Both the position numbers and the translations under genes were made by a program. The notes under the pieces were generated by a model that saw nothing but the letters and a program-made list of their open reading frames with translations, did no database searches and had not been told where the DNA came from. Positions 1-5,442 of a stretch of DNA of 6,324 nt are shown here, piece by piece. Positions within the stretch are counted from its first letter, which is position 1, and the number at the start of each line of letters is the position of its first letter. Source of the stretch: Propionibacteriaceae bacterium UBA4569 (GTDB taxonomy: Bacteria; Actinomycetota; Actinomycetes; Propionibacteriales; Propionibacteriaceae); assembly GCA_002387005.1 (NCBI GenBank), contig DGKN01000043.1, positions 940-7,263 on the forward strand. The letters are read 5' to 3'.

Positions 1-141
1 GCGGGCGGGAAACCCGGGCGCAGGGCGTGCTCAGGTGAGCGAAAGTCAAGGGCTCTTCCGCCGCCATCTTGTCACGCACACTCCCCCAACCCAAACCATG
101 GGCGGCGGGAGCGGCCCCGGCACTGACCTAGGCTGGCCCCC
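1..141. other. Upstream region without a supported gene
   Basis: No coding region can be supported here. In the frame beginning at base 3, a short open stretch reads GRETRAQGVLR and ends at a TGA at 36-38; it could be the last codons of a gene lying to the left, but eleven residues are too few to judge. A TTGTCA at 69-74 resembles a -35 hexamer, but no good -10 follows at the normal spacing, so no promoter for the peptidase gene is called. A small CGGG-AAA-CCCG hairpin (6-16) lies near the left edge and has no T-tract. Confidence 0.4.
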
Positions 142-2271
142 ATGTCCCCAGAAATGCTCCCCCCGATCGCAGAGAAGCACCCCATCGTCCGCCAGTTCCA
201 CGGGGACGAGTTCGTCGATGACTACGAATGGCTGCGGGACAAGGATGACCCACGGGTGGTGGCGCACCTGGAGGCCGAGAATGCCTTCACCGAAGATCGC
301 ACCGCCCACCTGGGAACCCTGCGCGAAGCCATCTTCGCCGACATCTCCGCTCGCACCCAGCAGACCGACCTGTCCGTGCCTGCGCTCGACGAGCACACCG
401 GCGGCGATCGCTGGTGGTACTACTCACGCACGGTCGAAGGCTCGGACTACCCCATCTTCTGCCGCGTACCCGACGCTGACGGCCGCCGCCCCGACCCCGA
501 CTCGGTCGGTGATCGTGAGCAGGTGTTGCTGGACGGGAACGCCGAGGCGGCAGGACACGAGTTCTTCTACTTGGGCGCCTTGTCGGTCTCCCCCGACGGA
601 CGTCTGCTGGCCTGGTCGGTGGACCACGCCGGCGACGAGCGGTTCAGCCTTTTCGTCCGCGACCTCGCCACCGGTGAGGACTTCGGGCCAGTCCAGAGCG
701 GGATCGTCCATGGCGTGACCTGGGGTGGCGACCGGCACCTGTTCTACTCCCGTTGCGACGAGGCCTGGCGCCCGTACCAGGTCTGGCGCCACGAACTGGG
801 AACCGATCCCGAGGCCGACGTCCTGGTCATCACCGAGCCGGACGAGCGCTTCTGGCTCGGCGTCGACGTCTCCCGCGACCGCAGCCAGCTGCTGTTCATG
901 GCCGGATCGAAACTGACCAGCGAGGTCTGGCTGCTACCGACGAGCGACCCGACCGGCACGCCGCGCAGCGTCGCGGGCCGGACCGAGGGCATCGAGTACT
1001 CGGTCGAGGTGGCGGGCGAGGAGCTGTTCATCCTGCACGATGCGAATGATCCTGACCACGAGCTCGCGGCCGCCCCGCTGTCGTCGACCAGCCGGGAACA
1101 GTGGACAACCATCGTCCCCGCCGCCCCGGGTCTGCGCCTCGAGTCGGTCGACGCATATGCCCACCACCTCGTCCTCACCGGCCGCCGGGACGGGCTGGCT
1201 GCCGTCGCCGTGCTCGAGCGTGGCGGGGACGGCAGCGTCTCCACGCCCAGATGGACCAGTTTCGACGAGGAGGTGCATGAAGTCGACGCGTGGTCTGAAC
1301 ACCTCTGGGAGGCCAGCACGGTGCGGCTCTCCTACACCTCACTGGTGACCCCGGCCTCGGTGCTGGACCTCGACCTGGCTTCCGGCGGCACCACGGTGGT
1401 CAAGCAGACCCCTGTGCTCGACCACCCCACCCATGGCGCCTACCGCCCCGAGGACTACCGCCAGCTGAGGTTGTGGGCGACCGCGGAGGACGGCACCAAG
1501 GTTCCGATCTCACTGGTGCACCACAAGGACGTCGCCCCCGACGGCAAGGCGCCGCTGCTGCTGTATGGCTACGGCTCCTACGAGATCTCCATCCCGCCTG
1601 CCTTCGTCATCTCGCGGCTCTCGCTGCTCGACCGGGGCATCGTCTTCGCCATCGCCCATGTCCGCGGCGGTGGGGAACTGGGGCGCGCCTGGTATGACAA
1701 CGGCAAGCAGTTGGCCAAGCCGAACACCTTCGGTGACTTCGTCGCCTGCGCCCGGCACCTGGTCGACCAGGGCTGGACCTCGCCCGACCGCCTCGCCGCC
1801 GAGGGACGCAGCGCCGGTGGCCTGCTGATGGGAGCGATCACCAACCTCGCGCCGGAACTGTTCCGCGCCGTCCACGCCGGGGTTCCCTTCGTCGACGCCC
1901 TCAACACGATCCTGAAGCCCGAGCTGCCCTTGACCGTGGGCGAGTGGGAGGAGTGGGGCAACCCGATCGAGGACGAGCAGGTCTACCGCTGCATGAAGTC
2001 GTACACGCCGTACGAGAACATCACCTCGCGCCCCTACCCCGCGATCCTCGCCACCACCAGCCTCAATGACACCCGGGTCTTCTTCACCGAACCTGCCAAG
2101 TGGGTGGCGAAGCTGCGCGAGACCGTCGAGCCCACACCCGGCCGCGAAATCCTGCTGCGCACCGAGATGGTTGCCGGTCACGCCGGGGTTTCCGGACGTT
2201 ACGACTCGTGGCGCGAAAGGGCCTTCGAGCTGGCCGGGATCATCGACCAGATCGTGCCCGAGGTCGGCTGA
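142..2271 (+). CDS. ptrB: Oligopeptidase B (protease II), peptidase family S9A
   Basis: This 709-residue protein (family usually about 680-720) is a cytosolic serine peptidase that cleaves short peptides after Arg or Lys. It has no signal peptide. The N-terminal lead has the family pattern VDDYEWLRD (about residues 26-34). A beta-propeller covers roughly 75-415, and the alpha/beta-hydrolase domain roughly 430-705. The catalytic triad is visible: Ser557 in GRSAGG, Asp643 in SLNDTRV and His680 in AGHAGVSGRY. Tyr477 in GYGSY is placed to form the oxyanion hole. Glu601 and Glu603 in GEWEEWGNP match the Glu pair that reads the basic P1 residue in enterobacterial OpdB (576/578). The positions matching Asp460/Asp462, which read P2, are Pro485 and Ala487, so a strong dibasic preference is unlikely. 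The start at 142 has only a weak AGG at 130-132; ATG at 154 is an alternative. A hairpin terminator follows, so the gene is probably monocistronic. Confidence 0.95.
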   Translation: MSPEMLPPIAEKHPIVRQFHGDEFVDDYEWLRDKDDPRVVAHLEAENAFTEDRTAHLGTLREAIFADISARTQQTDLSVPALDEHTGGDRWWYYSRTVEGSDYPIFCRVPDADGRRPDPDSVGDREQVLLDGNAEAAGHEFFYLGALSVSPDGRLLAWSVDHAGDERFSLFVRDLATGEDFGPVQSGIVHGVTWGGDRHLFYSRCDEAWRPYQVWRHELGTDPEADVLVITEPDERFWLGVDVSRDRSQLLFMAGSKLTSEVWLLPTSDPTGTPRSVAGRTEGIEYSVEVAGEELFILHDANDPDHELAAAPLSSTSREQWTTIVPAAPGLRLESVDAYAHHLVLTGRRDGLAAVAVLERGGDGSVSTPRWTSFDEEVHEVDAWSEHLWEASTVRLSYTSLVTPASVLDLDLASGGTTVVKQTPVLDHPTHGAYRPEDYRQLRLWATAEDGTKVPISLVHHKDVAPDGKAPLLLYGYGSYEISIPPAFVISRLSLLDRGIVFAIAHVRGGGELGRAWYDNGKQLAKPNTFGDFVACARHLVDQGWTSPDRLAAEGRSAGGLLMGAITNLAPELFRAVHAGVPFVDALNTILKPELPLTVGEWEEWGNPIEDEQVYRCMKSYTPYENITSRPYPAILATTSLNDTRVFFTEPAKWVAKLRETVEPTPGREILLRTEMVAGHAGVSGRYDSWRERAFELAGIIDQIVPEVG

Positions 2272-2294
2272 GCCCCACCCGAGCAGATGTGGCC

Positions 2295-2340
2295 CTGCGA
2301 CCGTGGTCGTGCCCCCGGGTATGACCACGGTCGTGGTTTT
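2295..2340 (+). terminator. Intrinsic terminator after ptrB
   Basis: Perfect 11-bp arms CGACCGTGGTC (2298-2308) and GACCACGGTCG (2323-2333) enclose a 14-nt spacer that can itself pair in part (GTGCC with GGTAT, including two G-U pairs). G-U and C-G pairs can extend the stem outward to 2295/2336. A TTTT run at 2337-2340 follows the stem directly. It begins 24 bases after the ptrB stop, as expected for a Rho-independent terminator separating ptrB from the sigma-factor gene. An operator role cannot be excluded because the arms form a clean dyad, but it lies about 100 bases ahead of the next start codon. Confidence 0.75.
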
Positions 2341-2380
2341 CCGCCCACAGCAGATTCCGCCGAGAAAAGTCCCCGGACGT

Positions 2381-2406
2381 GGATAAATCGGGCGGTCTCG
2401 CGCGTT
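2381..2406 (+). promoter_or_regulatory. Candidate promoter of the sigma-factor gene (SigR/SigH-like)
   Basis: GGATA at 2381-2385 and GTT at 2404-2406 are separated by 18 bases. This resembles the GGAAT-N18-GTT layout of SigR/SigH-type ECF promoters in actinomycetes, with two mismatches in the -35 element. Transcription would begin near 2413-2416, giving a leader of about 25 nt that still carries the ribosome binding site. A competing reading is a housekeeping -10 of the form GATAAA at 2382-2387, but no acceptable -35 lies 16-18 bases upstream of it. The call rests on short motifs only. Confidence 0.3.
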
Positions 2407-2424
2407 GTGCCGGTGACTGATCGC

Positions 2425-2430
2425 GAAAGG
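2425..2430 (+). promoter_or_regulatory. Ribosome binding site that fixes the sigB start
   Basis: GAAAGG lies 8 bases before the ATG at 2439, an ideal spacing. A GTG at 2430-2432 in the same frame would add three residues, but it overlaps this site and has no other purine-rich sequence at the right distance. The ATG at 2439 is therefore preferred. Confidence 0.75.
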
Positions 2431-2438
2431 TGCATCAC

Positions 2439-3359
2439 ATGGACAGCAAGACACGCGTTCGCAGCGGTGAGGGCATTGACGGCAAGGACTCCGTCGGCCT
2501 CTACCTGGACGCCATCGCCAAGACACCGCTGCTCAATGCCGAGGATGAGGTCGAACTGGCCCGCCGGATCGAGGCGGGCCTCTACGCCCAGGCCGTGCTC
2601 GCCGGTGAGGTGACGAGCACCTCGAAGGCCAGCCGTGAGGAGTTCGAGGCGATTCGGGATCAGGGCGAGGCCGCCATGACGCGCTTCACGCAGGCCAACC
2701 TGCGCCTGGTGGTGTCGGTGGCCCGCAAGTACGGCCGCGCACAGATGCCCCTGCTCGACCTGGTGCAGGAGGGCAACACGGGCCTGATCCGCGCCGTGGA
2801 GAAGTTCGACTACACCAAGGGCTTCAAGTTCTCGACCTATGCGACCTGGTGGGTTCGTCAGGCCATCAGCCGCGGCATCGCGCAGCAGGGACGCATCGTC
2901 CGTCTGCCCGTGCACGTGGCCGAGCAGGTGAACCAGATCTCGTCCGCCCGCCGCAACCTCGAGCGCAAGCTGGGCCGCGAGCCCGAACTGGCCGAGATCG
3001 CCGAGGAGATGGGGATGGAGCAGGAGAAGGTGGTCGAGCTGATCCGCTTCGGCCGCGAACACGTCTCCCTGGACGCTCCCGTCGACGAGAACGGCGACAC
3101 CTCGCTCGGCGATCTGATTGCCCGCGAGACCTCCCCCGGCCCCGACGAGATGGTGCTGGACGCCGAGGAGCGCAAGGTGCTCGACGACCTGCTGGAGAAC
3201 CTCGACGAGCGCTCCGCAGATGTCGTCCGTCGCCGCTACGGCCTGCTCGACGGACGCCAGGCGAAGCTCGCCGACATCGGCGCCGTCTGGGGGATCACTG
3301 CCGAGCGGGTGCGCCAGATCGAGCGCAATGCGCTGGCCCAGTTGAGGCTGGCGGCCTGA
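2439..3359 (+). CDS. sigB: Group 2 sigma-70 factor, SigB-like
   Basis: This 306-residue protein is a sigma subunit that directs RNA polymerase to promoters. Region 1.2 lies at about 17-47 (DSVGLYLDAIAKTPLL), region 2 at about 83-153, region 3 at about 157-235 and region 4 at about 244-303, with its helix-turn-helix at 275-303. There is no region 1.1 and no long acidic N-terminal extension, which fits actinobacterial SigB rather than the principal SigA/HrdB. The -10 melting and recognition segment is canonical: KFSTYATWWVRQAISR at 130-145, with the Trp pair 137/138 and Gln141. In region 4.2 the motif reads TAERVRQIE, with Ala288 where most relatives have Arg. The protein stops about ten residues after the recognition helix, without the usual short C-terminal tail. 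Such factors commonly serve stress or stationary-phase programmes; that role is inferred here. An alternative name within the RpoD/HrdD group is possible. Confidence 0.9.
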   Translation: MDSKTRVRSGEGIDGKDSVGLYLDAIAKTPLLNAEDEVELARRIEAGLYAQAVLAGEVTSTSKASREEFEAIRDQGEAAMTRFTQANLRLVVSVARKYGRAQMPLLDLVQEGNTGLIRAVEKFDYTKGFKFSTYATWWVRQAISRGIAQQGRIVRLPVHVAEQVNQISSARRNLERKLGREPELAEIAEEMGMEQEKVVELIRFGREHVSLDAPVDENGDTSLGDLIARETSPGPDEMVLDAEERKVLDDLLENLDERSADVVRRRYGLLDGRQAKLADIGAVWGITAERVRQIERNALAQLRLAA

Positions 3360-3404
3360 CCGCCGTACCGCCTCACCGTCTTGCCGCCTTACCGTCTTGC
3401 CGCC
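3357..3404. repeat. Three tandem 16-bp units between convergent genes
   Basis: Read on the + strand, the units are TGACCGCCGTACCGCC (3357-3372), TCACCGTCTTGCCGCC (3373-3388) and TTACCGTCTTGCCGCC (3389-3404). Units 2 and 3 differ at one base; unit 1 matches unit 2 at 12 of 16. The first unit begins exactly with the TGA stop of the sigma-factor gene. The array fills most of the 61-bp gap before the tesB stop. It is not a convincing terminator: GGCGG/CCGCC (3350-3354 with 3360-3364) forms a 5-bp hairpin around the stop codon, but no T-run follows on either strand. A slippage-generated duplication is the simplest origin. Confidence 0.75.
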
Positions 3405-3420
3405 AGGCGATGGTCCGGCG

Positions 3421-4281
3421 TCACTTGATGACGCGGATCAGGCCCTCCTGCGAGCAGGACGCGACCAGCCGGCCGTCCTGGAAGAGGCGTCCGGTGGAGA
3501 AGCCCAACGCACCAGACGCCGACGGTGAGACCTGGTCGTAGAGCAGCCATTCGTCGGCGCGGGCGTCGCGGTGGAACCACATGGCATGGTCGATGGAGGC
3601 CGTCTGCATGCCCGGGGAGAGGAAGACCACCTCGGGGTGCGGCAGGGTGGAAACGGCCAGCAGGGTCAGGTCCGAGATGTAGGCCAGCATGGCGCGGTGG
3701 ATCATCTGGTCGTGCGGCAGCCTGTCGACCGTGCGCACCCACACGCGCATGTGCGCCTGGTGAGCCCCCGGGGCGATCATCGACGACTGCGCCGAGTCGC
3801 CCGCAAAGCGAACATCCAGCGCGTCCCACTCATGCACCAGCGGTGAGTCAGGCCCCAGCCGGGCGGCGAAGATCTCGGACATCCGGGGGCACTGGTCGGG
3901 CCCGGGGACCTTCGGCGGCATCGGGTCAGCGTGGTCCAGGCCATCCTCGTCGATGTGGAAGCTGGCGTTCATCGCGAACCGCGGCACACCGTCTTGGCGG
4001 GCCACCGTGTGCCGGCTGGAGAAACCGCGTCCGTCGCGCAGGTTGTCAGCCTGATAGATCAGCGGCTGGTTGAGCACGCCGGGCCGCAGGAAGTAGCCGT
4101 GGAGGGAGTGCACCATCCGGTCCGGCTCCACCGTGCGGTGCGCGGCGACCAGCGCCTGCGCCAGCACCTGCCCGCCGAAGGTCTGCTGCAGGGCGGTGGG
4201 CAGCTGACTGCCGCGGTAGAGCCCCTCCTCGATCGTCTCGAGGTCGAGCAGGCCCAGCAGTTCGTCAATCGTCTTCGGCAC
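3421..4281 (-). CDS. tesB: Acyl-CoA thioesterase II
   Basis: This 286-residue protein, the same length as E. coli TesB, hydrolyses acyl-CoA to free fatty acid and CoA in the cytosol. It has the double hotdog fold. The N-terminal hotdog has EEGLYRG (18-24), FGGQVLAQAL (35-44) and HSLHGYFLRPG (58-68, with His58 conserved). The C-terminal hotdog carries the catalytic set: Asp204 in YISDLTLL, Ser229 in ASIDHAMWFHR (Thr228 in E. coli; Ser is a common substitute) and Gln278 in SQEGLIR. The start is a GTG; an AAAGG-type site lies 8 bases ahead of it, and translation from there begins at PKTIDELLGLLDLETIEEG, matching the TesB N-terminus. The frame stays open far upstream into yeiH, but that stretch is a high-GC shadow. 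It lies 53 nt behind yeiH on the same strand, so co-transcription is possible. It converges with the sigma-factor gene. Confidence 0.95.
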   Translation of the reverse strand: MPKTIDELLGLLDLETIEEGLYRGSQLPTALQQTFGGQVLAQALVAAHRTVEPDRMVHSLHGYFLRPGVLNQPLIYQADNLRDGRGFSSRHTVARQDGVPRFAMNASFHIDEDGLDHADPMPPKVPGPDQCPRMSEIFAARLGPDSPLVHEWDALDVRFAGDSAQSSMIAPGAHQAHMRVWVRTVDRLPHDQMIHRAMLAYISDLTLLAVSTLPHPEVVFLSPGMQTASIDHAMWFHRDARADEWLLYDQVSPSASGALGFSTGRLFQDGRLVASCSQEGLIRVIK

Positions 4282-4289
4282 GTCCCCCA

Positions 4290-4296
4290 CCTTTCC
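4290..4296 (-). promoter_or_regulatory. Ribosome binding site that fixes the tesB GTG start
   Basis: On the minus strand GGAAAGG is followed by 8 bases and then GTG at 4281-4279. No in-frame ATG lies near the position where the family N-terminus begins. Another in-frame GTG three codons upstream sits directly against this site and is unlikely to be used. Confidence 0.7.
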
Positions 4297-4305
4297 ACAG
4301 CGGCC

Positions 4306-4334
4306 GTCCTCGCACAGCGGCTGTCCGGCAGGAC
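4306..4334 (-). other. Possible intercistronic stem-loop between yeiH and tesB
   Basis: Directly after the yeiH stop, GTCCT and AGGAC arms (4306-4310 and 4330-4334) flank an inner ACAGC/GCTGT dyad (4314-4324). The two helices would stack with an internal loop between them. No T-run follows, so it is a poor terminator; it might attenuate transcription or mark an RNA processing site. The structure is short and GC-rich DNA forms such pairings by chance, so confidence is low. Confidence 0.3.
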
Positions 4335-5324
4335 TCAGTGCCAGCTGGTGGCCAAGACGCCCGCCAGCGATACGCACGAGACAAGCACCGTCGACGCCAG
4401 GCCGAGGACGAAGGGGAGTGGCCCCACCCTGACCAGCGTCCGCATTCGGACACCCAGCCCCAACGCGAACATCGCGGCTGCCAACAGGGCTGTCTGCACC
4501 AGCTTGAGGTCGGCCAGCACCGGCTTGCTCAGCAGGTGCATCGAGGCGACCCCCATCATCGCCAGGAAGCCGACGACGAACAGCGGCACGATCGGCGGAC
4601 GCTCCATCTGGGTGTCGGCCGGCATCCGACGGCGCACCTGCCAGGCCAACACGGCCATCACGGGTGCCAGCATCACCACGCGAGCGAGCTTCACGATCAC
4701 CGCTCCCTGCAGGGCGCCGTGGCCGATCGTCCCCGCCGCGGCAACCACCTGGGCGACCTCGTGGATCGACACGCCGGCCCACAGCCCAGCAGCGCGCGAG
4801 GGCATCCCCAACAGTCCCGCAAGCAATGGCACGACCGGGATCATCAATGTCCCGAAGAGCACCACCAGAGCGATGGCGGTGGCGGTCTCCTCCTGCTCGG
4901 CGTCGATCACCCCGTCCGCAGCCGCGATGGCGGCGGCGCCGCAGATGGAGAAGCCACATGCGACCAGCAGACGGGTGGCGGTGGGGATCTGAAGGGCACG
5001 CCCGATCAGGAGCGTCCCACAGATGCCGGTCACGACCACGGCGACCACGACCGCGATCATCCCCCAGCCCAGGGCGAGGATGTCACCGAGGACGAGTTGC
5101 AGCCCAAGCAGCACGATTCCGGTGCGCAACACGCGCTTGGCGGCGAAGCCGATACCCGGCAGGAAGCGCTGCGGCAGTTGGACGAGGTTCGCCACGACGG
5201 CACCGAGGATGATCGCGAACAACAGCGCGCTCACCGTGGGCACCAACCGATTGCCGAGTACCGCGAGCACGGCACCGGCCGTGCACAGTGCGAGCCCGGG
5301 GGCCACACGCTTGAGCCAGCTCAT
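4335..5324 (-). CDS. yeiH: YeiH family (UPF0324) membrane protein, putative sulfate/sulfite exporter
   Basis: This 329-residue inner-membrane protein has about ten or eleven hydrophobic segments (roughly 10-28, 31-49, 66-80, 85-108, 113-136, 147-172, 183-199, 206-228, 246-265, 276-292 and 300-324). Family signatures are clear: GFSICGAAAIAA (124-135), ALVVLFGTLMIP (152-163), SIHEVAQVVAAAG (186-198) and KLARVVMLAP (212-221). The family is known as UPF0324 or the putative sulfate exporter family; direct transport evidence is sparse, so the substrate is uncertain. A LysR-type gene lies divergently upstream, as with yeiH and yeiE in enterobacteria, which supports regulated export of a sulfur oxyanion. 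The ATG start is favoured because an in-frame TGA lies five codons upstream. The only strong purine tract, GGGAGGGG at 5343-5350, is 18 bases from the ATG, unusually far, so initiation may be weak or leaderless. Confidence 0.92.
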   Translation of the reverse strand: MSWLKRVAPGLALCTAGAVLAVLGNRLVPTVSALLFAIILGAVVANLVQLPQRFLPGIGFAAKRVLRTGIVLLGLQLVLGDILALGWGMIAVVVAVVVTGICGTLLIGRALQIPTATRLLVACGFSICGAAAIAAADGVIDAEQEETATAIALVVLFGTLMIPVVPLLAGLLGMPSRAAGLWAGVSIHEVAQVVAAAGTIGHGALQGAVIVKLARVVMLAPVMAVLAWQVRRRMPADTQMERPPIVPLFVVGFLAMMGVASMHLLSKPVLADLKLVQTALLAAAMFALGLGVRMRTLVRVGPLPFVLGLASTVLVSCVSLAGVLATSWH

Positions 5325-5442
5325 ATGTCGATCTTGTCATTGCCCCTCCCAACTGACCACTGGGTCCGACGACCTCGCTGGGATACACGACGGGGCCCGC
5401 CGGGGCGGGGACCCAGTGTCGTGAGTCATTAGGATTGCCTCC
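5325..5442. promoter_or_regulatory. Divergent control region between yeiH and the LysR gene
   Basis: This 118-bp gap must hold both promoters. It contains a perfect inverted repeat, CACTGGGTCC at 5358-5367 and GGACCCAGTG at 5409-5418, with arm centres 51 bp apart (close to five helical turns). The left arm lies about 35-45 bases from the yeiH ATG and the right arm about 25-35 bases from the LysR ATG, so a regulator bound at both could act on both genes. I found no clean T-N11-A palindrome and no convincing -35/-10 pair for either direction; TTGTCA at 5335-5340 lacks a matching -10. Confidence 0.5.
5431..5434 (+). promoter_or_regulatory. Ribosome binding site of the LysR-type gene
   Basis: AGGA is followed by an 8-base spacer and the ATG at 5443. 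This placement agrees with the position of the family N-terminus and supports the chosen start. Confidence 0.7.

Noticed and set aside
35..718. Open frame of 227 codons overlapping the start of ptrB
   Set aside because: It is Ser/Thr/Pro/Arg-rich with no domain and lies out of frame over conserved oligopeptidase B coding sequence.
2298..2333. The ptrB-sigB dyad as a sigB operator
   Set aside because: It is followed at once by TTTT and lies shortly after a stop codon, so a terminator explains it better.
2430..2441. GTG at 2430 as the sigB start
   Set aside because: It overlaps the GAAAGG ribosome site, which sits at ideal distance from the ATG at 2439.
1510..2526. Open frame of 338 codons on the minus strand across the end of ptrB and the start of sigB
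   Set aside because: It spans the terminator and two well-supported genes, has no family resemblance and shows typical high-GC shadow composition.
4282..4959. Long upstream extension of the tesB reading frame into yeiH (frame of 512 codons in total)
   Set aside because: The extension is antisense-free but overlaps yeiH in another frame, is Arg/Gly-rich and low in complexity, and the TesB family N-terminus begins at the GTG at 4281, which has its own ribosome site.
5083..5388. Small minus-strand frame starting just behind GGGAGGGG in the yeiH leader
   Set aside because: The spacing of 2 bases from the purine tract to its ATG is too short, and most of it overlaps yeiH out of frame with Arg-rich shadow composition.
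4338..5432. Open frame of 364 codons on the + strand opposite yeiH
   Set aside because: It is rich in His, Gln, Asp and Arg with no recognisable domain, and is explained by the complementary strand of a GC-rich membrane-protein gene.
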